A stretch of DNA of 64,000 nt from Paucilactobacillus hokkaidonensis JCM 18461. Lineage in GTDB: Bacteria > Bacillota > Bacilli > Lactobacillales > Lactobacillaceae. The position numbers and the translations under genes were made by a program. The notes under the pieces were generated by a model. It ran no database searches, was not told the DNA's origin, and saw only the letters and a program-made list of their open reading frames with translations. The stretch covers positions 310,001 to 374,000 of the forward strand of contig NZ_AP014680.1 in assembly GCF_000829395.1 (NCBI RefSeq), given 5' to 3'. Shown in pieces: positions 56,982-64,000 of the stretch (positions are counted from its first letter, which is position 1; every line of letters starts with the position of its first letter).

Positions 56982-58175
56982 ATGGCGATCACTCATAAAC
57001 GACCATATTTATACGAAGTAGATTTGATGCGCATCATTTTCATTTTTGGTGTGTTATTAAATCACACAACGACCGCCTTTGAACGATCAATGGCGATTGG
57101 CTCCAACAGCCAGGTGTTTTTACAAGCAACTCATTTGATTTTACATTTTACCCGAATGGGCTTCATGTTTATGACCGGTCTTGTCCTGGTGCTAAATTAT
57201 TATAACCGAAAGAATAATTGGCTAACCTTTTGGCGCAAACGATACGTGAGTGTGGGCATTCCGTATGTAGCTTGGAACGGAATCTTTGTCTTAGGCACGA
57301 TGATTGCCAGTGGTGTAGCACTTTCTGGTACCAATTTTTGGCATAACTTTGGTCACGCTTTGTTGTATGGCGATAGTTTTTATATGTACTATATCTTAGT
57401 CACTTTTCAGTTGTATCTACTATTTCCACTATTAGTGAAACTGTTTAAACATTTTAAACATCATTTGCGAATTGTTTTAATTAGTATGGGTGTTCAGCTA
57501 ATCTTACTATTTTTCATTAAATATGGATTGCCACATATTGACCGCGACAGCTGGTGGTATATCTTCCGGGCATATGGGGTTAATGTACTTGTTTATCAAG
57601 TTTACTTTGTTTTTGGAGCATTTGTAGCAATTCACTACCACGAAGTTGATGAATTTATTAAGAGATATGCCAAAGCGATTGGAACACTGACTGCTGTACT
57701 GGCATTAGGAACTATAGGATTGTATTTTTTCAACATGAATATTTTGCATTTAACGCTAGCCAAAACGCTAGAAGTTCATCAGCCATACATTATGATTTAC
57801 GATATTGTGATGATTGTGTTTGTTTTCTGGCTGGGACGTAAGTATGCGTATTGGCGCGAACATGGATTGAGTCCAACAATTGATCGCTTCATCCGGTCGG
57901 GTGCTAAAGTTTCATTTGGTATTTATTTGGTTCAAACAATCCCAATTAGTTTATTAACTTGGCTGTTGAGTATTACTAAGTTACCTTCATGGGGATACTT
58001 GATTTTATTACCAGTGGGCTATGCAGCAGTGGCCGCGATTGCGTTTGCAATTTCATGGGGTTGTTACAAAATCTATCCATTCGCATATTTAATTGGCCGT
58101 CGTCCGATCAAAAAGAGAAAGGAAGTACTGAATTATGACAAAACTTACAAACCAACTAACGAAACAACTAATTAA
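56982..58175 (+). CDS. membrane acyltransferase (acyltransferase-3 family), first copy
   Basis: The 397-aa product has about ten helices and the family start RPYLYEVDLMRIIFIFGVLLNHTT, in which the Arg and His are likely catalytic. LHFTRMGFMFMTGLVL and KRYVSVGIPYVAWNG follow. Such enzymes transfer acyl groups from CoA or lipid donors to sugars or surface polymers. It is closely related to the protein at 59675-60826. ATG 56982 follows GAAAGTGAG. It overlaps the ligase gene by 41 bases. Confidence 0.82.
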   Translation: MAITHKRPYLYEVDLMRIIFIFGVLLNHTTTAFERSMAIGSNSQVFLQATHLILHFTRMGFMFMTGLVLVLNYYNRKNNWLTFWRKRYVSVGIPYVAWNGIFVLGTMIASGVALSGTNFWHNFGHALLYGDSFYMYYILVTFQLYLLFPLLVKLFKHFKHHLRIVLISMGVQLILLFFIKYGLPHIDRDSWWYIFRAYGVNVLVYQVYFVFGAFVAIHYHEVDEFIKRYAKAIGTLTAVLALGTIGLYFFNMNILHLTLAKTLEVHQPYIMIYDIVMIVFVFWLGRKYAYWREHGLSPTIDRFIRSGAKVSFGIYLVQTIPISLLTWLLSITKLPSWGYLILLPVGYAAVAAIAFAISWGCYKIYPFAYLIGRRPIKKRKEVLNYDKTYKPTNETTN

Positions 58176-59670
58176 TGATCAAAACCGAAACTTAATTAAA
58201 GATGAGGCCGTGGAACAATGGTTCACCGGACGAGAATTAATGCAAGATATTGATATTTTTCACCAATATCTATTGAACGCAAAAGTCCGCAAAGGAGATC
58301 TAGTCTTAGTTTGCTTAGATAATTCGGCGGTTTATCCCGTATTAATGCAAGCACTCTGGGAGTTGGGCATCGTAGCTCACCCAGTCGCAGCTACAACACC
58401 GGTGGCGCAGTTGCAGGCCGAATTTAATGATCATAATTATAGTTTATTAATTGCTAAACAAGAATTGGCTGATCAAATCGTTAACGATCAGGTCCTGCAG
58501 CGCAGTGAGATCCGGTTGAACACGTTTGCTAGCTTACCAGTTTTTGTTAACACCGCCATTACCGCCAACCGAGAATTTATGCCGGCTGATGAACCTAATG
58601 AAGATGATTTAGCGTTAATTTTGAACACCTCTGGGACCACGGGAAAGCCCAAACGAGTTGGACTAACTCACCGTTTATTAAATAACGCAGCACAACATAA
58701 CATTACCAGTCATCAAATGGGTAGTGATGATACGGCAATGATTGTGATGCCGATGTTTCACATTAATGCACAAGTAATGTCATGTTTGTCGACGCGCCTA
58801 TCTGGTGGCCGCTTAGTAATTACCAGCAAGTTTAGTGCTAGTCACTTTTGGCAACAAGTCAGTGATAACAATGTTACTTGGGTCTCAGTAGTACCCACGA
58901 TTGTCTCGATTCTATTAATCAATGACAAGGCCAACGCGCTTTATTTACAGCTGAAAGATAACATCAATTTACGGTTCGTTCGTTGTTCATCATTTGCACT
59001 TCCAGAAAATAAATTTAGTGCTTTTCAAGAACGGTTTGATACCCAAATTTTGGAAGGATATGGCATGACCGAAACAGCTAGCCAATGCACATTAAATCCA
59101 TTTGGTGCACCTAAAATTGGTTCAGCCGGTAAAGCGGTTGGGACACAATTAGCGATTTTGGTTGATGACCAATACCAAACAAATAATACTGATATTGGTG
59201 AAATCATGGTTCGCGGTGATCATGTTATTAATGATTACATGGATTCACAACCTGAATCGTTTAAAAATGGTTGGTTTTTAACTGGGGACTTAGGTTATCT
59301 AGATGAAGATGGATATTTGTTTGTTAAAGGTCGCAGTAAAGATATGATCAATCGCGGCGGAGAAAAGGTGGCACCGGCAGAAGTACAAAGCGTCCTTTCA
59401 CAGATTGATTTTGTTGCCGAGGTTGCTGTAATTGGGATGCCTGATGATTTATATGGTGAGGCTGTGACTGCGGTTGTGAAACCAAAAGATCTTTTTGCAA
59501 ATCATGATCAATTAAAACAACAACTGCAAGAGTATGCACAAAAAAATTTAGCCAAGTTTGAACAGCCAACGCTAGTTTATTTTGTAACCGACTTTCCGCG
59601 CAATCCCACTGGTAAGATCTTGCGACCACAACTCAAAGAAGAATTATTGAGTGTTCCGGCGGGGAAATAG
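58135..59670 (+). CDS. acyl-CoA synthetase / AMP-dependent ligase
   Basis: The 511-aa adenylate-forming enzyme has TSGTTGKPKRV (P-loop), YGMTETASQ, TGDLGYLDEDGYLFVKGR and the C-terminal catalytic Lys in NPTGKILRP. The region MPMFHINAQVMSCLSTRLSG and KFSASHFW resembles the oxalyl-CoA/Pcs60-like and fatty-acyl subgroup. It probably activates a carboxylic acid to acyl-CoA, feeding one or both membrane acyltransferases on either side. AGGAAG precedes ATG. Confidence 0.85.
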   Translation: MTKLTNQLTKQLINDQNRNLIKDEAVEQWFTGRELMQDIDIFHQYLLNAKVRKGDLVLVCLDNSAVYPVLMQALWELGIVAHPVAATTPVAQLQAEFNDHNYSLLIAKQELADQIVNDQVLQRSEIRLNTFASLPVFVNTAITANREFMPADEPNEDDLALILNTSGTTGKPKRVGLTHRLLNNAAQHNITSHQMGSDDTAMIVMPMFHINAQVMSCLSTRLSGGRLVITSKFSASHFWQQVSDNNVTWVSVVPTIVSILLINDKANALYLQLKDNINLRFVRCSSFALPENKFSAFQERFDTQILEGYGMTETASQCTLNPFGAPKIGSAGKAVGTQLAILVDDQYQTNNTDIGEIMVRGDHVINDYMDSQPESFKNGWFLTGDLGYLDEDGYLFVKGRSKDMINRGGEKVAPAEVQSVLSQIDFVAEVAVIGMPDDLYGEAVTAVVKPKDLFANHDQLKQQLQEYAQKNLAKFEQPTLVYFVTDFPRNPTGKILRPQLKEELLSVPAGK

Positions 59671-59674
59671 GTTA

Positions 59675-60826
59675 ATGTCGAATACAAATACACGGCGACC
59701 ATACTTATTGGAAATTGATGTCATGCGGATTATTTTGATTCTGGGCGTTTTACTAACGCATACACAAAGCACGATGAGTAACGCCACGGATGTGAATTCA
59801 GTTAGCCGTGCAGTTTTTAGTTATACGCATCTAATGCTGCATTTTACTCGGATGGGATTTGTGTTTATTACTGGTCTGGTGTTGATGTGGCGCTACTATC
59901 AGCGCCCGTTTAATTGGTTTTTGTTTTGGAAGCGCCGGTACGTTAGAATTGGAATTCCATATATTTTTTGGATTAGTATTTATCTGATTGGAATTATGTT
60001 GATCAAACAACAGTCATTGTCTAGCTTTTGGCCACAGTGGCTTGATACCATTATGCATGGTAGTCAGTTTTATATGTACTATTTATTTATGATTGCGCAA
60101 CTATACCTAGTTTTTCCGATTTTTAGATGGCTATTTGAACAATTCGAACAACAGCATCAATTGATTTTATTGCTGAGTTTGGTTTTACAATTATTGTTAG
60201 TTGCGACTATCAAATATGGTCACCCGACCAATGGCGAGCACCCACTATTAGGGGTTATCTTTTGGCACTATGGTACTGATCCGCTGATGTACCAATTGTA
60301 CTTTGTTTTAGGTGCATATAGCGCAGTGCATTATCAAAGTGTGACCCGATTAATTGATCAATTTGGTCGACAATTATCTGCCATAGCGGTTGGACTGTCA
60401 GTTATGTCGATTGGGTTATATTGGTTTGATTTACAGATATTACATCTTAATCATCATCAGGCGGAATCAATTCATCAACCATTTATGGTAATCATGGATG
60501 TTGCGATGATTTTGATGGTTTGGTATGTTGGCCGCTGCTATGTTGATTGGCAAGCGGATAAGAAACATAATCTGGGGCTCCATTATAGTGGGCAATTAGT
60601 TTTTGGAATTTATCTGATGCAGACAATTATGCTGACGATCCTAGCTGGGATGTTACGTCTTATTAATTGGCCGTCCTGGGTGTATTTGTTTCTCACGCCG
60701 ATAACGTTTTGCTCAGTATTTGGTGGAACATATTTGCTGGTGGCAATGGTTAGTCGGTCAACGATATTACGACCATTGGTTGGACTGAAGCTGACCAATG
60801 ATGAGGGCAAATTAAAGTCATATTAA
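59675..60826 (+). CDS. membrane acyltransferase (acyltransferase-3 family), second copy
   Basis: The 383-aa product is a paralogue of the first acyltransferase: RPYLLEIDVMRIILILGVLLTHTQ, LHFTRMGFVFITGLVLMWRYY, RRYVRIGIPYIFWI. About ten helices are expected. Duplication followed by divergence suggests two acceptors or two acyl donors. ATG 59675 lies 4 bases after the ligase stop. A terminator follows. Confidence 0.82.
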   Translation: MSNTNTRRPYLLEIDVMRIILILGVLLTHTQSTMSNATDVNSVSRAVFSYTHLMLHFTRMGFVFITGLVLMWRYYQRPFNWFLFWKRRYVRIGIPYIFWISIYLIGIMLIKQQSLSSFWPQWLDTIMHGSQFYMYYLFMIAQLYLVFPIFRWLFEQFEQQHQLILLLSLVLQLLLVATIKYGHPTNGEHPLLGVIFWHYGTDPLMYQLYFVLGAYSAVHYQSVTRLIDQFGRQLSAIAVGLSVMSIGLYWFDLQILHLNHHQAESIHQPFMVIMDVAMILMVWYVGRCYVDWQADKKHNLGLHYSGQLVFGIYLMQTIMLTILAGMLRLINWPSWVYLFLTPITFCSVFGGTYLLVAMVSRSTILRPLVGLKLTNDEGKLKSY

Positions 60827-60873
60827 AAAAGCCACTTTATAAGTGAACACTTCACACTTATAAGGTGGTTTTT
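60826..60873 (+). terminator. Rho-independent terminator after the acyl operon
   Basis: GCCACTTTATAAGTG pairs with CACTTATAAGGTGG, flanked by A6 and T5. Confidence 0.85.
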
Positions 60874-60910
60874 GCATACGTACTTAGAAAATAAATAGAA
60901 TTTTAACCAA

Positions 60911-61021
60911 ATTCATAGTTTATTCATTGTTACTTGAAAAATATTCATTAGGTTGCGGGGCTTATTTCATATTTACAACGTAGATAGTTCAAATCCATCT
61001 TGTAAAGTAGTTACTAATTTA
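60911..61021 (+). promoter_or_regulatory. duplicated control region, copy 2
   Basis: ATTCAT at 60911, 60922 and 60943, then at +67 a 44-bp block starting ACGTAGATA. The block differs from copy 1 at 6 of 44 positions. Confidence 0.78.
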
Positions 61022-61062
61022 GAAATAAGCAAACTCAGGAAAATGAAAAGAGGATGAATGCA

Positions 61063-61875
61063 ATGGAAAATACAGGCAATATGGCAGTTGAAAAAACTAA
61101 GCATTGGCATTTTGATTTACACAAGTTGTTGCCGTGGATATTACCAGTCAGTTTGATTTCACTCTGGCAATTAAGTGCCAGCATCGGATTAATGGATAGC
61201 TCAGTTTCACCAATAGCAGTGATTCAAGATGGAATTTCACTTAGTCAAACTGGAGAATTACCAACCAATATCAGCATTAGTTTATATCGCGCCAGTATGG
61301 GCCTATTAATTGGTGGTAGTGCCGGATTCATTTTTGGCTTTTTAAATGGGATTTCCAGTATTTTCCGGGATGTCTTTGATACTTCTATTCAAATGTTACG
61401 AAATATTCCCCATTTGTCATTAATTCCATTAGTGATCATCATTTTTGGGATTGGTGAAACGGCCAAAATTTCATTAGTCGCTGTGGGAGTTATGTTTCCA
61501 ATTTATATCAATACGTTCCACGGAATTCGATCAGTTGATCCTAAGTTAATTGAAATGGGTCGTTCATATGGGCTCAATAAATGGCAATTATTAACTAAAA
61601 TCATTATTCCAGGAGCCTTACCAACTATATTGATGGGATTGCGATATGCACTTGGTGTCATGTGGACAACGTTAATCGTTGCGGAAACAATTTCTTCCAG
61701 TTCTGGGATTGGCTACATGGCAACTAGTGCACAAGACTATATGGATATCACAACGGTTGTTTTATGTATTGCCATTTATGCAATCTTAGGTAAAGTATCA
61801 GATTTAATTGCAAAGGCACTAGAAGGGATTTTTCTGCAATGGCAAAACGGAAAGGGGAATACCGCCAATGGCTAA
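61063..61875 (+). CDS. SsuC/TauC-type ABC transporter permease
   Basis: The 270-aa product has about six helices and the ATPase-contact loop (EMGRSYGLNKWQLLTKIIIPGALP). It resembles aliphatic sulfonate, taurine and thiamine-precursor permeases. GAGG supports ATG 61063. Its end overlaps ssuB by 8 bases. No binding protein is seen within the window; it may follow beyond 64000. Confidence 0.87.
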   Translation: MENTGNMAVEKTKHWHFDLHKLLPWILPVSLISLWQLSASIGLMDSSVSPIAVIQDGISLSQTGELPTNISISLYRASMGLLIGGSAGFIFGFLNGISSIFRDVFDTSIQMLRNIPHLSLIPLVIIIFGIGETAKISLVAVGVMFPIYINTFHGIRSVDPKLIEMGRSYGLNKWQLLTKIIIPGALPTILMGLRYALGVMWTTLIVAETISSSSGIGYMATSAQDYMDITTVVLCIAIYAILGKVSDLIAKALEGIFLQWQNGKGNTANG

Positions 61876-62008
61876 TCCATTTTTAACGTTACAACACATT
61901 GAGAAACAGTATAACCACGAAAAAGTACTACGTGACGTTGATTTTGAAATTAATGAAGATGAATTTGTTGCGATAGTTGGAATGAGTGGTGGTGGCAAAA
62001 GTACGCTA

Positions 62009-63565
62009 GTGGATGGTATCTTAGGCCACTAAATTTGATAGCCGATTAATCATTTTGTAATCTATTTGAAGCTTTACACCATCCATTTCGACGAATATAG
62101 AAATTGGTACACAAAAAAAGCTCAATACACGTTTAAGATTGGCCAATACAACTCCAGTGTCAACTGTTACGGCAATTGTTTCTGCAGTTTTGGCGGTCAC
62201 TAAACCTAGCCCAAGTTTGCTCTTAATCAGTGAGAACTCGCGCTCTATTTCACCACGCCGATTTTCTGCATCTTGTTCTTCACGACGTTTAGCTGGATCT
62301 ACGTGTTTAGGCCTTCGGCCAAGCTTAGGACCACTTAATTTAATTCCTAAGTCTTTGCACAACTTAATGTTGGCTCGTGTTCGATAAAGTGTATCTGCTA
62401 AGACCTCATCAGGATAGACTCCATGAACATCCTTATAGTGATCTATGGTTGAAGCGAAATCAGTACTTTCATTGAAGGAATCAAATGAGAATCGTTCAAT
62501 GTTAACAACACCATCTGTAATTGATAGATCAACCTTAGGTCCAAATTCTACTGGTTGTTTAGCTTTCCCTCGTACAATCGGCCTAATTTCAGGCTGAGTC
62601 AGGCTTACAATACGGTCACTAACATGATGCGTATGATTACGGTACATATAATCCTGCTGTTCATAGACTTTACGTACTGTGCTCAAAACTTTCAAACGGC
62701 GTTCACTTAACTGGCCTCCTTGCGCGAGTAGTTCATCAACGAAACGTAAATCGCGTCGAATATATTGAAGCTGGGCTTTAATTTGCTTATGAGTCTGTTT
62801 TCCCCAACGATGTGGATGGCGAGAAAAAGCAACCCATTGTTTTTTAGCTTCACGCTTACGCGTGCGTGGCGGAGCTAACTTCAACTGATTAGACATTAGT
62901 TTGATATCTGCCTCTAACTTGAGCCGTGTTCCATTAAGCAGATGTGTATCCTGCGGATACGCAACATTAACTGGAAAAGCCGTAGCATCAGTGATTACCA
63001 CTCTTTTATCTGGCAATGCTTCATTGAGTAGTTTTCCTGTGTATTTTGCCATGATATTAAGAATCTGGTCTGAAATTGGAGCAATCCGTTTACGAAAGTA
63101 TACAAGTGTTACATGATCGAAAGGTCGAACTGGTTGGTACTCTGAAAAGCCGAGAAAATATTGATAAGCTGGAGTATCCCGAATAGCATCAACTACTTCA
63201 CGATCGGAAAGGCCTGTTCGTTGCTTGATTAGTTGGGCTCCATATAATTGTCTAAATGGTTTACCAGCACGACCCAAATTGGACGGAAAAGCCAATTGGT
63301 ATACTTCGTCCCATTCACTCCAAGGTAATTGATTAGCTAATTGAACCCATTCATTATCTGCACTCAGCGGACATCCTAAAGCAGTTTCAAAAGAATTAAT
63401 TGATAATTGTACTGTCTTTTTACGGTAAACCATAGGTGACACCTCCGATAGTATTTATAAATGCACGAAAATTCTTGCTTATTCAGGAATATGTATACAT
63501 TTATTTTACAATATATCGGTCTTAATGCCCATACTTATTAATATTTTAAATTAAATACCATCCAC
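62009..63565 (-). mobile_element. IS5/IS1182-like insertion sequence inside ssuB
   Basis: The 1557-bp element has terminal inverted repeats GTGGATGGTAT at both ends. TACGCTA flanks it at 62002-62008 and 63566-63572, a 7-bp target duplication. Because TA also fits the inverted repeat, the duplication could be 5 or 3 bp. It carries one transposase gene on the minus strand. Confidence 0.88.
62021..63433 (-). CDS. IS5/IS1182-type DDE transposase
   Basis: The 470-aa product has an N-terminal DUF772-like region (QLYGAQLIKQRTGLSDREVV), a central DDE domain (VVITDATAFPVNVAYPQDTHLL; VDLSITDGVVNIERFSFD; DEVLADTLYRTRANI) and a C-terminal REFSLIKSKLGLG-type helix with the last Glu. The frame is intact. 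GGAGG is 8 bases before ATG 63433; GTG at 63442 overlaps the site. Confidence 0.88.
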   Translation of the reverse strand: MVYRKKTVQLSINSFETALGCPLSADNEWVQLANQLPWSEWDEVYQLAFPSNLGRAGKPFRQLYGAQLIKQRTGLSDREVVDAIRDTPAYQYFLGFSEYQPVRPFDHVTLVYFRKRIAPISDQILNIMAKYTGKLLNEALPDKRVVITDATAFPVNVAYPQDTHLLNGTRLKLEADIKLMSNQLKLAPPRTRKREAKKQWVAFSRHPHRWGKQTHKQIKAQLQYIRRDLRFVDELLAQGGQLSERRLKVLSTVRKVYEQQDYMYRNHTHHVSDRIVSLTQPEIRPIVRGKAKQPVEFGPKVDLSITDGVVNIERFSFDSFNESTDFASTIDHYKDVHGVYPDEVLADTLYRTRANIKLCKDLGIKLSGPKLGRRPKHVDPAKRREEQDAENRRGEIEREFSLIKSKLGLGLVTAKTAETIAVTVDTGVVLANLKRVLSFFCVPISIFVEMDGVKLQIDYKMINRLSNLVA

Positions 63566-64000
63566 TACGCTACTTCGAATTATTGCTGGGTTGGAGCCGC
63601 CAACGAGCGGTACCGTTGATTTTCAAGAAGCTCATCCAGTCGTTCGTTTCATGTTTCAAGATGATCGGATTTTACCGTGGATGAGTGTGCTAGAAAATTT
63701 ATCATTTAAAAGTCGTGATCTAAAAGTTGTGACGAGGGCTAAGCAAATGTTGGAGTTGGTTGGTTTAAGCGAGTTTGCAAGTCATTATCCAGAAGCATTA
63801 TCTGGTGGACAAAAGCAACGAGTAGCTTTAGCTAGAGCCCTAATGGCACAACCGCAGTTATTATTGCTAGATGAACCACTCGGGGCATTAGACGCATTAA
63901 CTCGTCGTAAAATGCAGCAATTAATTATGCGGGTCTGTCATGAACAGCACTTAATGGCCGTATTGGTAACCCATGATGTTGATGAAGCAGCTCGAATGGC

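Larger units (their letters stand above)
61868..64000 (+). pseudogene. SsuB-type ABC ATPase, interrupted by an IS element and cut by the window edge
   Basis: The 5-prime part (61868-62008) ends inside Walker A (VGMSGGGKSTL). The reading frame resumes at 63573 with [13 protein letters not shown] and continues with [28 protein letters not shown] and [13 protein letters not shown] to the window end. Removal of the IS and one copy of the target duplication restores an intact frame. With the IS in place, the product stops soon after entering the IS, so the importer should be non-functional. Confidence 0.9.

Overview
The window is a chromosomal segment from a low-GC Gram-positive bacterium of the family Lactobacillaceae. 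Supporting evidence is the complete 16S-23S-5S operon, a lacL/lacM-type beta-galactosidase, a T-box tyrS, a LexA box of the CGAAC-N4-GTTCG type, SpaA-type sortase pili and lactobacillus-like efflux pumps. I cannot name the species without a 16S search. No CRISPR array, prophage or tRNA gene was seen.

Layout. 1-1450: zinc-independent S14 (rpsN) and a short-chain dehydrogenase. 1.4-8.4 kb: a surface EEP-family hydrolase, then a metal-homeostasis block. It holds a P1B ATPase with an SPC motif behind a PerR/Fur-like box, a deformylase-like protein, and a second P1B ATPase with a CPG motif followed by a stand-alone HMA chaperone and a Dps-like protein. Two FNR-type boxes, each centred at about -41.5, drive the second part. 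8.6-16 kb: HicAB toxin-antitoxin, a Gdx-type exporter with an attenuator leader, MarR/MFS, a second MFS pump, a LytTR/LiaF-like pair, a candidate small RNA, a canonical Dps and a second SMR pump. 16-24.6 kb: ndk, a VOC protein, an aquaporin, a GH65 phosphorylase, an aldo/keto reductase, an IS110-family element and an old-yellow-enzyme homologue. 24.7-35.8 kb: a LexA-controlled Y-family polymerase operon with a YolD-like partner, a DHA2 pump, lacLM with a cre-like site, a two-gene ABC exporter, a Nudix hydrolase and a non-canonical SDR. 36-45.4 kb: membrane protein, deoxyribosyltransferase, DUF2187-like protein, T-box tyrS and the rRNA operon. 45.5-49.5 kb: an OpuB/EgtUV-type importer and a flavoprotein disulfide reductase. 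49.9-55.9 kb: a sortase-pilus operon (two LPxTG pilins, sortase C, class A-like sortase). 56.1-64 kb: a possible acyl-modification and transport cluster (micro-peptide, degenerate ABC ATPase, membrane acyltransferase, acyl-CoA ligase, second acyltransferase, SsuC-type permease and an SsuB-type ATPase split by an IS5/IS1182-like element).

Two signals cut across the gene map. First, at least 17 palindromic intergenic elements share an AGAGTG end and a CACGTTT-like end. Their paired arms differ in sequence, and several share bases with the stop codon of the preceding gene. Second, a promoter-like region of about 110 bp is duplicated (56135-56245 and 60911-61021) with identical internal spacing. 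It sits ahead of both transcription units of the acyl/ABC cluster and suggests they are co-regulated.
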